DNA from: Nonomuraea candida
GTDB taxonomy: Bacteria; Actinomycetota; Actinomycetes; Streptosporangiales; Streptosporangiaceae
Length of the DNA: 39,023 bases
Direction of reading: 5' to 3'
Assembly (NCBI RefSeq): GCF_000725485.1
Contig: NZ_JOAG01000066.1
Span: 1 to 39,023 of the forward strand
Below are positions 1 to 7,304 of the stretch, piece by piece. Both the position numbers and the translations under genes were made by a program. Position 1 is the stretch's first letter. Each line of letters opens with the position of its first letter. A model generated the notes under the pieces. That model saw nothing but the letters and a program-made list of their open reading frames with translations, was not told where the DNA came from and ran no database searches.

Positions 1-1455
1 GCCCCCCACCCCACCCCCCGGCGCCGCCGCCTCGGGATCGCCGTCCTGGCGGCCGTCGCGGCGCTGCTGGCGATGTGCCCCCCGCTCGTGGCCGCCGGCC
101 CCGCGGCCGCCGCCACCATCGACACCAACGCCTCGTACGTGCTGGTCAACCGGCACAGCGGCAAGGCTATGGACGTCTACGACCTGGCCACCGGCGACGG
201 CGCCCCCATCGTCCAGTGGGCCCGCAACGACGGCGCCTGGCAGCAGTGGCAGTTCGTCGACTCCGGCGGCGGGCACTACCGCCTGCGCTCCCGCCACAGC
301 GGCAAGGTCCTCGACGTCTACCAGCACTCGGCCGCCGACGGCGCGAACATCGTGCAGTGGAGCGACCTCAACGGCGCCAACCAGCAGTTCCGCGTCGTCG
401 ACACCGACAACGGCTTCGTCAAGCTGATCAACCGCGGCAGCGGCAAGGCGCTGGAGGTGTGGGAGTGGTCCACCGCCGACGGCGGGCGGCTGTCGCAGTA
501 CACCGACCTCGGCGGCGCCAACCAGCAGTGGCAGCTCGTCAAGCTCGCGGACGGCGGCACGCCGCCGGCGTCGTACCCCAACCCCGGCCTGGTCACGGGC
601 GACGTGCACGCGCACGACCCGGAGGTGGCCAAGACGCCGTCCGGCACGTATCTGCTGGCCTACACCGGTGACGGCATCCCGCTGAAGACCTCGGCCGACC
701 GCACCGCCTGGCGCAACGCGGGCGCGGCCTTCCCCGGCGGCGCGCCGTGGGCCCACCCGTACACGGGCGGCGGCAACCAGCTGTGGGCGCCGGACATCAC
801 GTACGTGAACGGCCGCTACTCCATGTACTACTCGGCCTCCACCTTCGGCTCCAACCGCTCGGCGATCTTCCTGGCCACCAGCACCACCGGCGCGTCCGGC
901 TCCTGGACCAACCATGGCCTGGTCATCGAGTCGAACACCTCCGACAGCTTCAACGCCATCGACCCCAACCTGGTCATCGACGACCAGGGCCGCTGGTGGC
1001 TCGACTTCGGCTCGTTCTGGTCGGGCATCAAGATGGTGCAGCTCGACCCGTCCACCGGCAAGCGGCTGGACGGCACCATGCGCAGCATCGCCGGGCGCGG
1101 CGGCGGCGGCGCGATCGAGGCGCCGTTCATCTACAAGCGCGGCGCCTACTACTACCAGCTGGTCTCCTTCGACCTCTGCTGCCGGGGCGCGGCCAGCACC
1201 TACCGCATCATGGTCGGCCGCTCCACCTCCGTGACCGGCCCGTACGTCGACCGCAACGGCGTCGCGCTGACCTCCGGCGGCGGCACCCAGCTCCTGGCCG
1301 GGCACGGCGGCATCCACGGCCCCGGACACCAGGCCGTGCTCGCCGACACCGACGGCGACATCCTCTTCTACCACTGGTACGCGAGCGACAACTCCTCCCG
1401 CCTGGGCATCAACAAGCTCGGCTACGACGCGGCCGGCTGGCCCTACGTCTACTGA
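1..1455 (+). CDS. Secreted GH43 endo-arabinanase with N-terminal ricin-type lectin domain (5' partial)
   Basis: The frame is open from base 1, and the residues before the ATG at 73 form the basic and hydrophobic part of a signal peptide (RRRR then an Ala/Leu-rich stretch ending near AGPAAAA). The real start is therefore left of the window. Numbering from that ATG, residues 20-160 hold three ricin/CBM13 beta-trefoil repeats, with NRHSGK, SRHSGK and NRGSGK motifs and QW/QQW signatures. Residues 165-460 form a five-bladed GH43 catalytic domain with the expected acid triad: D182 in HDPE, D297 in IDPN and E349 in EAPF. The GPGH motif near the C-terminus is typical of endo-1,5-alpha-L-arabinanases. 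The enzyme would cut arabinan side chains of pectin outside the cell while the lectin domain holds the substrate. It sits 87 bp upstream of a second GH43 gene. The family call is firm; the endo mode is inferred from motif similarity. Confidence 0.9.
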   Translation, partial: APHPTPRRRRLGIAVLAAVAALLAMCPPLVAAGPAAAATIDTNASYVLVNRHSGKAMDVYDLATGDGAPIVQWARNDGAWQQWQFVDSGGGHYRLRSRHSGKVLDVYQHSAADGANIVQWSDLNGANQQFRVVDTDNGFVKLINRGSGKALEVWEWSTADGGRLSQYTDLGGANQQWQLVKLADGGTPPASYPNPGLVTGDVHAHDPEVAKTPSGTYLLAYTGDGIPLKTSADRTAWRNAGAAFPGGAPWAHPYTGGGNQLWAPDITYVNGRYSMYYSASTFGSNRSAIFLATSTTGASGSWTNHGLVIESNTSDSFNAIDPNLVIDDQGRWWLDFGSFWSGIKMVQLDPSTGKRLDGTMRSIAGRGGGGAIEAPFIYKRGAYYYQLVSFDLCCRGAASTYRIMVGRSTSVTGPYVDRNGVALTSGGGTQLLAGHGGIHGPGHQAVLADTDGDILFYHWYASDNSSRLGINKLGYDAAGWPYVY

Positions 1456-1495
1456 CGACCGACCCGGCACCACCTCGACCGGCGCCACCGGCCCT

Positions 1496-1513
1496 CCCGG
1501 CAGGAACGCCGGG
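1496..1513 (+). terminator. Hairpin between the two GH43 genes
   Basis: CCCGGC and GCCGGG form a perfect 6-bp stem around a 6-nt loop in the 87-bp gap between the GH43 genes. There is no U-tract, as is common in actinomycetes. It could be a partial terminator or an attenuator that lowers expression of the second gene. Confidence 0.4.
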
Positions 1514-1542
1514 GTCCGATTCACCCCCCAAGGAGCACACAC

Positions 1543-3006
1543 ATGTCATCCGCCCCCCTCGCGGGCACGGCACGACGGGTCCTGATCCTCGCCGTCGCCG
1601 CCCTCGTCGCCCTCGCCATGTCCGTCGTCGTCACGGCCGGCCGGGCGGCGGCGGCCCCCGGCCCGTCGTTCACCAACCCCGTCGTGCCGACGCCGAACAG
1701 CGCCGACCCGACGCTGGTCTTCCACAACGGCTTCTACTACTACGTCGCCACCACCTGGACCGCCGACGTCGTCATGCGCCGCTCGGCCACCATCGCCGGG
1801 CTGCGCAGCGCCCCCGAGCAGGTCGTGGTGCGCACCGGCGGCACCACCATGTGGGCCCCGCACCTGGAGATGGTCGACAACCGCTGGTACCTGTACTACT
1901 CCGTGGAGCAGACCGGCGGGCCCCGCCGCACCCACGTCGCCCAGAGCGCCGGCTCCGACCCGATGGGCCCCTACACCATCCGCGGGATCGTCAACCTGAT
2001 GCCCAACAACGGATGGGCGATCGACGCCAGCCTGCTCAGGCTCAACGGCAACCTCTACATGACGTTCTCGGCCTTCGCCTCCGACGGGCTGCAGTCGTTG
2101 TTCATCGCGCCGATGACCAACCCGTGGACGGCCGGCGCGTTCGGCACCCGGATCTCGGCGCCCACGCTGGCCTGGGAGCGCCAGGACGGCGCGGTCAACG
2201 AGGGCTCCTTCGCGTTGCAGCGCGGCGGGCGCACGTTCCTGACGTACTCGGCCAGCCACTGCAACGGCCCCAACTACAAGCTCGGCATGCTCGAATACCG
2301 CGGCGGCGACCCCCTGGCCGCGTCCTCCTGGACCAAGTTCCCCAACCCGATCTTCCAGCGCAACGACGCCAACGGCGTGTACGGCCCCGGCCACCACTCC
2401 TTCTTCACCTCGCCCGACGGCACCGAGACCTGGATCGCCTACCACGCGAACTCCTCGGCGAGCCAGGGCTGCGGCACCACCCGCACGACGCGGGTGCAGA
2501 AGATCTCCTGGAACGCCGACGGCACCCCCAACCTCGGCGTCCCCGTCTCCACCTCGACCGTGCTGCAGGGTCCGTCCGGCGAGGTCATGCCCGCGTACGC
2601 GCGGATCAGCAACCGGCACAGCGGCCTGTGCCTGGACGACTACAACTGGGTGACCACCCCCGGCGCGGAGGTGCGCCAGTGGACCTGCAACGGGCTCGCC
2701 CCCCAGGACTGGCAGATCACCCCGGCCGCCGACGGCTACTCCACGATCACCAACCGGCACAGCGGCCTGTGCCTGGACAACTACAACTTCGGCACCGCCC
2801 CCGGCTCCGAGGTGCGGCAGTGGACCTGCAACGGCCTGGCCGTCCAGCAGTGGCGGATCACCTCGGTGGGAGGCGGCTACTCCACGCTGACCAACCGGCA
2901 CAGCGGCCTGTGCCTGGACAACTACAACTTCGGCACCGCCCCCGGCGCGGAGGTGCGGCAGTGGACCTGTAACGGCAACAACGCCCAGCAGTGGACCATC
3001 TCCTGA
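1543..3006 (+). CDS. Secreted GH43 alpha-L-arabinofuranosidase with C-terminal ricin-type lectin domain
   Basis: The start is an ATG preceded by AAGGAG at good spacing. Residues 1-38 are a classical signal peptide ending AAAA. Residues 42-345 are a GH43 catalytic domain; candidate catalytic acids are D55 (SADP), D161 (AIDAS) and E220 (NEGSF). The late GPGHHS segment resembles exo-acting arabinofuranosidases. Residues 350-487 are three ricin/CBM13 repeats of exactly 47 residues (141 bp each), each with NRHSGLCLD and a QxW-like end. It would release arabinose from arabinan or arabinoxylan outside the cell, working with the upstream endo-arabinanase. The lectin is C-terminal here but N-terminal in the neighbour. 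The gene converges on the CNNM gene, with only 10 bp between stop codons. The GH43 call is firm; exo specificity is inferred. Confidence 0.88.
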   Translation: MSSAPLAGTARRVLILAVAALVALAMSVVVTAGRAAAAPGPSFTNPVVPTPNSADPTLVFHNGFYYYVATTWTADVVMRRSATIAGLRSAPEQVVVRTGGTTMWAPHLEMVDNRWYLYYSVEQTGGPRRTHVAQSAGSDPMGPYTIRGIVNLMPNNGWAIDASLLRLNGNLYMTFSAFASDGLQSLFIAPMTNPWTAGAFGTRISAPTLAWERQDGAVNEGSFALQRGGRTFLTYSASHCNGPNYKLGMLEYRGGDPLAASSWTKFPNPIFQRNDANGVYGPGHHSFFTSPDGTETWIAYHANSSASQGCGTTRTTRVQKISWNADGTPNLGVPVSTSTVLQGPSGEVMPAYARISNRHSGLCLDDYNWVTTPGAEVRQWTCNGLAPQDWQITPAADGYSTITNRHSGLCLDNYNFGTAPGSEVRQWTCNGLAVQQWRITSVGGGYSTLTNRHSGLCLDNYNFGTAPGAEVRQWTCNGNNAQQWTIS

Positions 3007-3016
3007 CCGTCGCACG

Positions 3017-4144
3017 TCACCGCTCAGACGGGATCAACAGCGTGGCCAGCAGGTCGTCGAGGGCGACCAGCCCGGCCACGCGCCCGTCGCCGTCGCGGAC
3101 CAGGGCGATCTGGCTGCGCGCGGCGCGGAGCCGGGCCACCGCCTCGGAGACGGGCAGGCCGGGCGGCAGGTCGGGGAGACGGTAGGCGAGGCTCCCGGCG
3201 GTGCTCCCGGCAGTGGTCCCGCCGGTGCTCCCGGCAGTGGTCCCGCCGGTGGTCCCGGCAGTGGTCCCGGCAGTGGTCCCGCCGGTGGTCCCGCCGGTGG
3301 TCCCGATGGCGGTCCCGGCGGCGCGGCGGCGGGCCAGGTAGGCGTCGCGCAGGTGGACGACGCCCACCGGGTCGCTGGCGGGGCCGACGAGCAGGCGGGA
3401 GCGGCCGGCGCGTACCGCGGCGTCGATGATCTGCTGCGGGGCGGCATCGGCGGGCACGGTCACGATCCGGCCGGGAGGGGTGATCAGGCCCGTGATGGGG
3501 GCGTGCGGCGCCTGGAGGGCCCGGCTGAGCACGGCGTGGTCGTCGGCCTCGATGAGGCCGAGCCGGCGCGACTCCTCCACCAGGTGCCCGAGCTGGGCGG
3601 GAGTGCGGGGGTTGCCGTCCGCGCCGCGCGGCCGCACCCCGAACAGGCGCAGCAGGCCGTTGGTGACGCCGTTCAGCGCGCTGATGACCGGCCGGACCAG
3701 CAGCGTGAAGCCGCGGAACGGCAGCGCCAGGACGGTGGCCGAGCGCTCCGGGCGCGCGATGGCCCACGACTTGGGCGCCATCTCGCCGAGCACCATGTGC
3801 AGGAACGTCACCAGCGCCAGCGCGATCACGAACGCCACGCCGTGCGCGGCCGGCTCCGGCAGGCCGAGGGCGTGGAAGAGCGGGGTGAGGGTGCCGGCGA
3901 TCAGCGGCTCGGAGACCACGCCCAGCCCGAGCGAGCACAGCGTGATGCCGAGCTGGGCGCCGGCCAGCATCAGCGACAGCTCCTTGATGCCGGACAGCGC
4001 GGCGGAGGCGGCCCGGCTGCCCTGGGCGGCCGCCTTCTCCAGGCGGTGGCGTTTGGCGGCGACCAGCGCGAACTCGGCGGCGACGAAGAAGCCGTTGCCG
4101 GCCAGCAGCAGCAGCGTCAGGGCCAGGCCGGTGGTCAGGCTCAC
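3017..4144 (-). CDS. CNNM/CBS-domain membrane protein (HlyC/CorC family), second of a coupled pair
   Basis: The chosen start is the GTG at 4144, whose GTGA overlaps the stop of the upstream gene and so implies translational coupling. A longer open frame upstream lacks any matching protein signal. The product is 375 residues. Residues 1-190 are a DUF21/CNNM transmembrane domain (GNGFFVAAEFAL near the N-terminus, GAQLGIT, GEMAPK). A CBS pair follows, and the C-terminal CorC_HlyC domain seen in the partner is absent. Family members are linked to magnesium or cobalt efflux or tolerance; older hemolysin names are misleading. A low-complexity Gly/Thr/Ala/Ser insertion separates the two CBS halves (see the repeat at 3200-3319). 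Function in ion homeostasis is from family knowledge only. Confidence 0.85.
   Translation of the reverse strand: MSLTTGLALTLLLLAGNGFFVAAEFALVAAKRHRLEKAAAQGSRAASAALSGIKELSLMLAGAQLGITLCSLGLGVVSEPLIAGTLTPLFHALGLPEPAAHGVAFVIALALVTFLHMVLGEMAPKSWAIARPERSATVLALPFRGFTLLVRPVISALNGVTNGLLRLFGVRPRGADGNPRTPAQLGHLVEESRRLGLIEADDHAVLSRALQAPHAPITGLITPPGRIVTVPADAAPQQIIDAAVRAGRSRLLVGPASDPVGVVHLRDAYLARRRAAGTAIGTTGGTTGGTTAGTTAGTTGGTTAGSTGGTTAGSTAGSLAYRLPDLPPGLPVSEAVARLRAARSQIALVRDGDGRVAGLVALDDLLATLLIPSER
3200..3319 (-). repeat. 12-bp coding minisatellite inside the CBS region
   Basis: About ten copies of a 12-bp unit close to GGTGGTCCCGCC run head to tail. On the minus strand they encode repeated GTTG, GTTA and GSTA tetrapeptides. 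The units differ by single substitutions such as AGT/GGT and GCT/GGT, so the array is partly diverged. It lies in frame between the two CBS motifs and probably makes a flexible linker. Confidence 0.9.
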
Positions 4145-5490
4145 GGCCGCTCCTGCCCGTCCTGGCGGTAGGGGGTCAGGCGGGCGCGCTCGGGGACGTG
4201 CCGGTCGAGGGTGAGGACCTCGACGCGGGCGCGGGTGGGGGCGCCGGGGTCGAGGGTGGCGGGCAGCTCGACCTCGACGGTGTCGCCGGGGACGGCGAAG
4301 CGGCCGAGCCGGTGCAGGACGAGGCCGGCCAGGGTGTCGTACTCGTCCTCGTCCGGGAGGCCGAGGCCGGTGGCCAGGGCGATCTCGTCGATGCGCAGCC
4401 CGGCGTCCAGCTCCCAGGCGCCGCCGTCGAGGCGTACGGCGGAGGGGGCGTCGCGGTCGTTCTCGTCGGCGATCTCGCCCACCAGCTCCTCGGCCACGTC
4501 CTCCCAGGTGATGAGCCCGGCCAGGCCGCCGTGCTCGTCCACCACGCACGCCACCTCCTCGCCGCGCTCGTGCAGCTGCCGCGCCAGCTCGGGCAGAGCG
4601 AGCGAGAACGGCACGACGAGCACGCCGCGCGCGATGCCGGCGACACGGGTGGCGGCGGCCTGCCCGGCCGGTACGGCGGCGGCGTCGAGCAGGCTGACCA
4701 CGCCGGTCACGTCGTCGAAGGCGGCGCCGAGCACCGGGTAGTGGGTGTGGCCGTGGACGGCGATCAGCTCGTCGAGATCGGCCACGGTGGCGGTGCCGGC
4801 GATCGCGACGACGTCGGCGCGCGGCACCATGACCTCGCCGGCGGTGTGGTCGGAGAAGGCCAGCGCCCGCTCCAGCACGTCGGCCTGGCTGCCCGGCAGG
4901 TGACCGTGGGCCTCGGACTCGCCGATGATGTGGCCGAGCTCCTCCAGGGTGGCGCCGTGGTGCAGCTCCTCGACCGGCTCGACGCCGGCGGCGCGCAGCA
5001 GCCTGCCGGCCGCGGTGTCGAACAGCTTGATGACCGGCCCGGCGATCGTCAGGTAGCCGAGCGTGCCGCCGGCCAGCGCGCGGGCCAGCGGCTCGGGCCT
5101 GGCCAGCGCGAGGTTCTTGGGGGCGAGCTCGCCGAGCACCATCTGGATGACCGTGGCCAGGGCGAACCCGATGGCCAGCGCCACGGCGCCGACCATGCCG
5201 GCGGGCAGGCCGAGCGCGGTCAGCCCGGGCGCGATCAGCTCGGCCAGCGCCGGCCGGGCGATGAACCCGACCACCAGAGCGGTCACGGTGATGCCGAGCT
5301 GCGCCCCGGACAGCATGAACGACAGCCGCTCCATCACCTGGACGGCCTGGGCGGCCTTGCGGTCACCGGCGGCGGCCTGCTGCGACAGGGCGAGCCGGTC
5401 GGCGCTGACGTAGGCGAACTCCTGGGCGACGAACCAGCCGGTGGCCACGGTGAGCAGGAAGACGGCCGGCAGTCCGAGGGCCACGCTCAC
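4141..5490 (-). CDS. CNNM/CBS/CorC_HlyC membrane protein, first of a coupled pair
   Basis: The start is taken as the GTG at 5490, preceded by GGGGAGG; the open frame continues to 5688 but that extension is polar and lacks a domain. The product is 449 residues. Residues 1-190 are the DUF21/CNNM membrane domain, with VAQEFAYVSADR after the first helix, then SGAQLGIT and GELAPKN. Residues 205-330 hold the CBS pair (EVMVPRADV, HTHYPV, VVDEHGG). The last 85 residues are a CorC_HlyC domain (ELDAGLRIDE). It likely works as a membrane transporter or regulator for divalent cations together with the shorter paralogue that overlaps its stop codon. Tandem long and short CNNM genes are a common actinobacterial arrangement. 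Confidence 0.9.
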   Translation of the reverse strand: MSVALGLPAVFLLTVATGWFVAQEFAYVSADRLALSQQAAAGDRKAAQAVQVMERLSFMLSGAQLGITVTALVVGFIARPALAELIAPGLTALGLPAGMVGAVALAIGFALATVIQMVLGELAPKNLALARPEPLARALAGGTLGYLTIAGPVIKLFDTAAGRLLRAAGVEPVEELHHGATLEELGHIIGESEAHGHLPGSQADVLERALAFSDHTAGEVMVPRADVVAIAGTATVADLDELIAVHGHTHYPVLGAAFDDVTGVVSLLDAAAVPAGQAAATRVAGIARGVLVVPFSLALPELARQLHERGEEVACVVDEHGGLAGLITWEDVAEELVGEIADENDRDAPSAVRLDGGAWELDAGLRIDEIALATGLGLPDEDEYDTLAGLVLHRLGRFAVPGDTVEVELPATLDPGAPTRARVEVLTLDRHVPERARLTPYRQDGQERP

Positions 5491-5723
5491 CGGGCCCGCC
5501 TCCCCGGCGGCGGGCGGCCGATCACGCGGGCGGGCTCGCTCGGGTTCGCAGGCACCGGCACTCCTGTCGTCCTCGTCCTTCGTGCCGGTCGGGCCACGAC
5601 CGGCGTCACGGGTGTGCGGGCGGGCAGTCCGCTCACCCGTCTCTACGGACGGTAACCGATCGCCTCCGGTCGCGGACGGCCGGGACACGGCCCGGCGCCG
5701 CCTTCGTCCCGGCTCCGGTGGGG

Positions 5724-6605
5724 TCAGATGTCACCCGAGAAGGTGTCGCACCGTCCCGGATCGCCCGTCTGGTATCCCACCGTGAACCACTGGACGCGCT
5801 GCTCGGCACTGCCGTGCGTCCAGCCCTCCGGGTCCACCCTGCCCTGGGTGCGTTCCTGGATGCGGTCGTCGCCCACCGCCGCCGCGGCGTCCAGCGCCTG
5901 CCGGATGTCGCCGGAGGTGAACGGCTTGTCGTAGAAGCCGGTGTCGACGGCGTTCTTCGCCCACACGCCCGCGTAGCAGTCGGCCTGCAACTCCAGGCGC
6001 ACCGAGCCGCTCGCGGCCCCCTGCCGGTCGTCGCCGACGCGCCGCATGGCGCCGGTCAGGTTCTGGACGTGGTGCCCGTACTCGTGGGCGATCACGTACG
6101 CCTGGGCGAACGGGCCGCCCTCGGCGCCGAAACGTTGCTGGAGGTCGGTGAAGAACCCCAGGTCGAGGTAGACGCGGCGATCGGCGGGGCAGTAGAACGG
6201 GCCCACGGCCGAGTCGGCCTGGCCGCATCCGCTGCGCGTGCTGCCGCTGAACAACACCGTGCGCGCGTCGTCGTAACTCTCCTTGGCCCGCTCGGTGAAG
6301 GCGTCGCGCCAGTATCGCTGGACGCTGTTGACCACGCCCACCACCCGGCACTTCTCCGACTGGTCGGCGTCGCTGCCCTTCGTGCACTGCTCGCTCAGAT
6401 CGGTGGCGGGGCGCCCCTGATCGACCGCCGGCGCTTCGCCGCCGCCGAAGAGGGCGCTGGGGTCGACGCCGGTGACCAGCGCCACGACGAGGGCCACGAT
6501 GCCGATGGCGCCACCGCCGATCGCGATTCCGCCCCTGGACAACCCGCCGCCGCCCCGATCCTCTACCTGGGATGTGTCGAGATCTACATCGTCGCGGAAA
6601 TCCAC
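5724..6605 (-). CDS. Membrane-anchored neutral zinc metallopeptidase (YpfJ/KPN_02809 family)
   Basis: The start is a GTG at 6605 with GGAGG upstream at a slightly long spacing. The product is 293 residues. It has a short acidic cytoplasmic N-terminus, a single membrane helix at about residues 26-48 (Gly/Ile/Val-rich), then an extracellular domain. The zinc site HEYGH is at residues 174-178, with the ELQADC motif near residue 205 supplying the third ligand. Cysteines at about 74, 86, 127, 139 and 210 suggest disulfides. Length and order match the family of putative neutral zinc metallopeptidases, whose substrates are unknown. It is not clearly in an operon with its neighbours; gaps of 233 and 152 bp flank it. 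Confidence 0.9.
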   Translation of the reverse strand: MDFRDDVDLDTSQVEDRGGGGLSRGGIAIGGGAIGIVALVVALVTGVDPSALFGGGEAPAVDQGRPATDLSEQCTKGSDADQSEKCRVVGVVNSVQRYWRDAFTERAKESYDDARTVLFSGSTRSGCGQADSAVGPFYCPADRRVYLDLGFFTDLQQRFGAEGGPFAQAYVIAHEYGHHVQNLTGAMRRVGDDRQGAASGSVRLELQADCYAGVWAKNAVDTGFYDKPFTSGDIRQALDAAAAVGDDRIQERTQGRVDPEGWTHGSAEQRVQWFTVGYQTGDPGRCDTFSGDI

Positions 6606-6686
6606 GTGCGCCGTTTCCTCCCGGGAGACTGTCTGCTTACGTCGTCTTTCCTCTTCTCCGGGAGGCCGCTTTCATGCCCGACGTAA

Positions 6687-6699
6687 GGGGACCGTCCCC
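6687..6699 (-). terminator. Weak hairpin downstream of the six-cysteine protein gene
   Basis: GGGGA and TCCCC form a 5-bp stem around CCG, about 60 bp past the stop of the gene ending at 6758. It is short and has no U-tract, so the call is tentative. Confidence 0.25.
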
Positions 6700-6757
6700 T
6701 GGGCCGTGGCCCGTGCCCCGCCGGTCACGGGCTCGATCCGTCGCGCGCCCCGGCCGG

Positions 6758-7171
6758 TCAGCTGGTCTTCCAGGGGCGGCAGATGTGGGCGTTGCTGCCC
6801 CGGTCGGAGCACACGTAGTAGCGGGCGATCGCGGGGGTCGCCAGCCCGGGCGGGCCCAGGCCGCAGCCCGTGGCGTGGTCGTTGGTGTCGCGTACGACGC
6901 CCCGCCGGCCGTCGTGCTTCTCGAAGACCAGGTAGAAGCCGCGGCCGTCGTCGCGGGAGTCGCACGCGCCGGCCTGGCGGTGGTCCGATGACACCCAGCC
7001 GTAGCCGCATTCCTGGATGGAGATGGGCCCGCAGGCGCGCACGTTGTAGGTGGAGTAGTGGGCCTGGGCGGGGCTCGCCGAGGTGATCATCAGGAGTGCC
7101 GCGCCCACGCCGGCCGCCGTCGTTACGTGCGGGCGCCAGGCCCTTGCGCAAGCGTGCCAGGATGCGCACAC
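6758..7171 (-). CDS. Small secreted six-cysteine protein of unknown function
   Basis: I do not recognise the family. The frame gives 137 residues from a GTG at 7171; no strong Shine-Dalgarno is visible, so the start is uncertain. Residues 15-36 form a hydrophobic signal sequence ending SPAQA before HYSTYN. The mature part of about 100 residues has six cysteines, enough for three disulfides, and no membrane helix. G+C bias and the intact signal peptide support a real gene. It lies between the metallopeptidase and the kinase genes on the same strand, 133 bp after the kinase stop. A small extracellular binding or inhibitor protein is possible, but nothing in the sequence identifies a role. Confidence 0.6.
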   Translation of the reverse strand: MCASWHACARAWRPHVTTAAGVGAALLMITSASPAQAHYSTYNVRACGPISIQECGYGWVSSDHRQAGACDSRDDGRGFYLVFEKHDGRRGVVRDTNDHATGCGLGPPGLATPAIARYYVCSDRGSNAHICRPWKTS

Positions 7172-7304
7172 CCGGCGGGCGGGCCGGACGGGTGGCGCGG
7201 GCTCTCGTCGAGCGCCACCGGCAGCGGCCGAGGCTCGCCTGGGGCAGGGGAGAGGCGGCGGTCAGCCGGTGCCGGTGGGAGCGGGCCGTCGAGGATCGCC
7301 CGGG

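Noticed and set aside
747..2972. 741-codon plus-strand frame spanning both GH43 genes
   Set aside because: Arg/His/Pro-rich shadow that crosses the intergenic gap and both real coding regions.
1546..3015. 489-codon minus-strand frame opposite the second GH43 gene
   Set aside because: Val/Gly/Ala-rich shadow; its internal repeats only mirror the CBM13 repeats on the real strand.
3200..3319. CRISPR-like regular repeat
   Set aside because: Units are 12 bp with no unique spacers, in frame within a coding sequence. The 15-bp array at 14311-14385 fails for the same reason.
5491..5688. N-terminal extension of the first CNNM gene
   Set aside because: The 66 extra residues are polar and lack a domain, while the GTG at 5490 has a good ribosome site directly before the first membrane helix.
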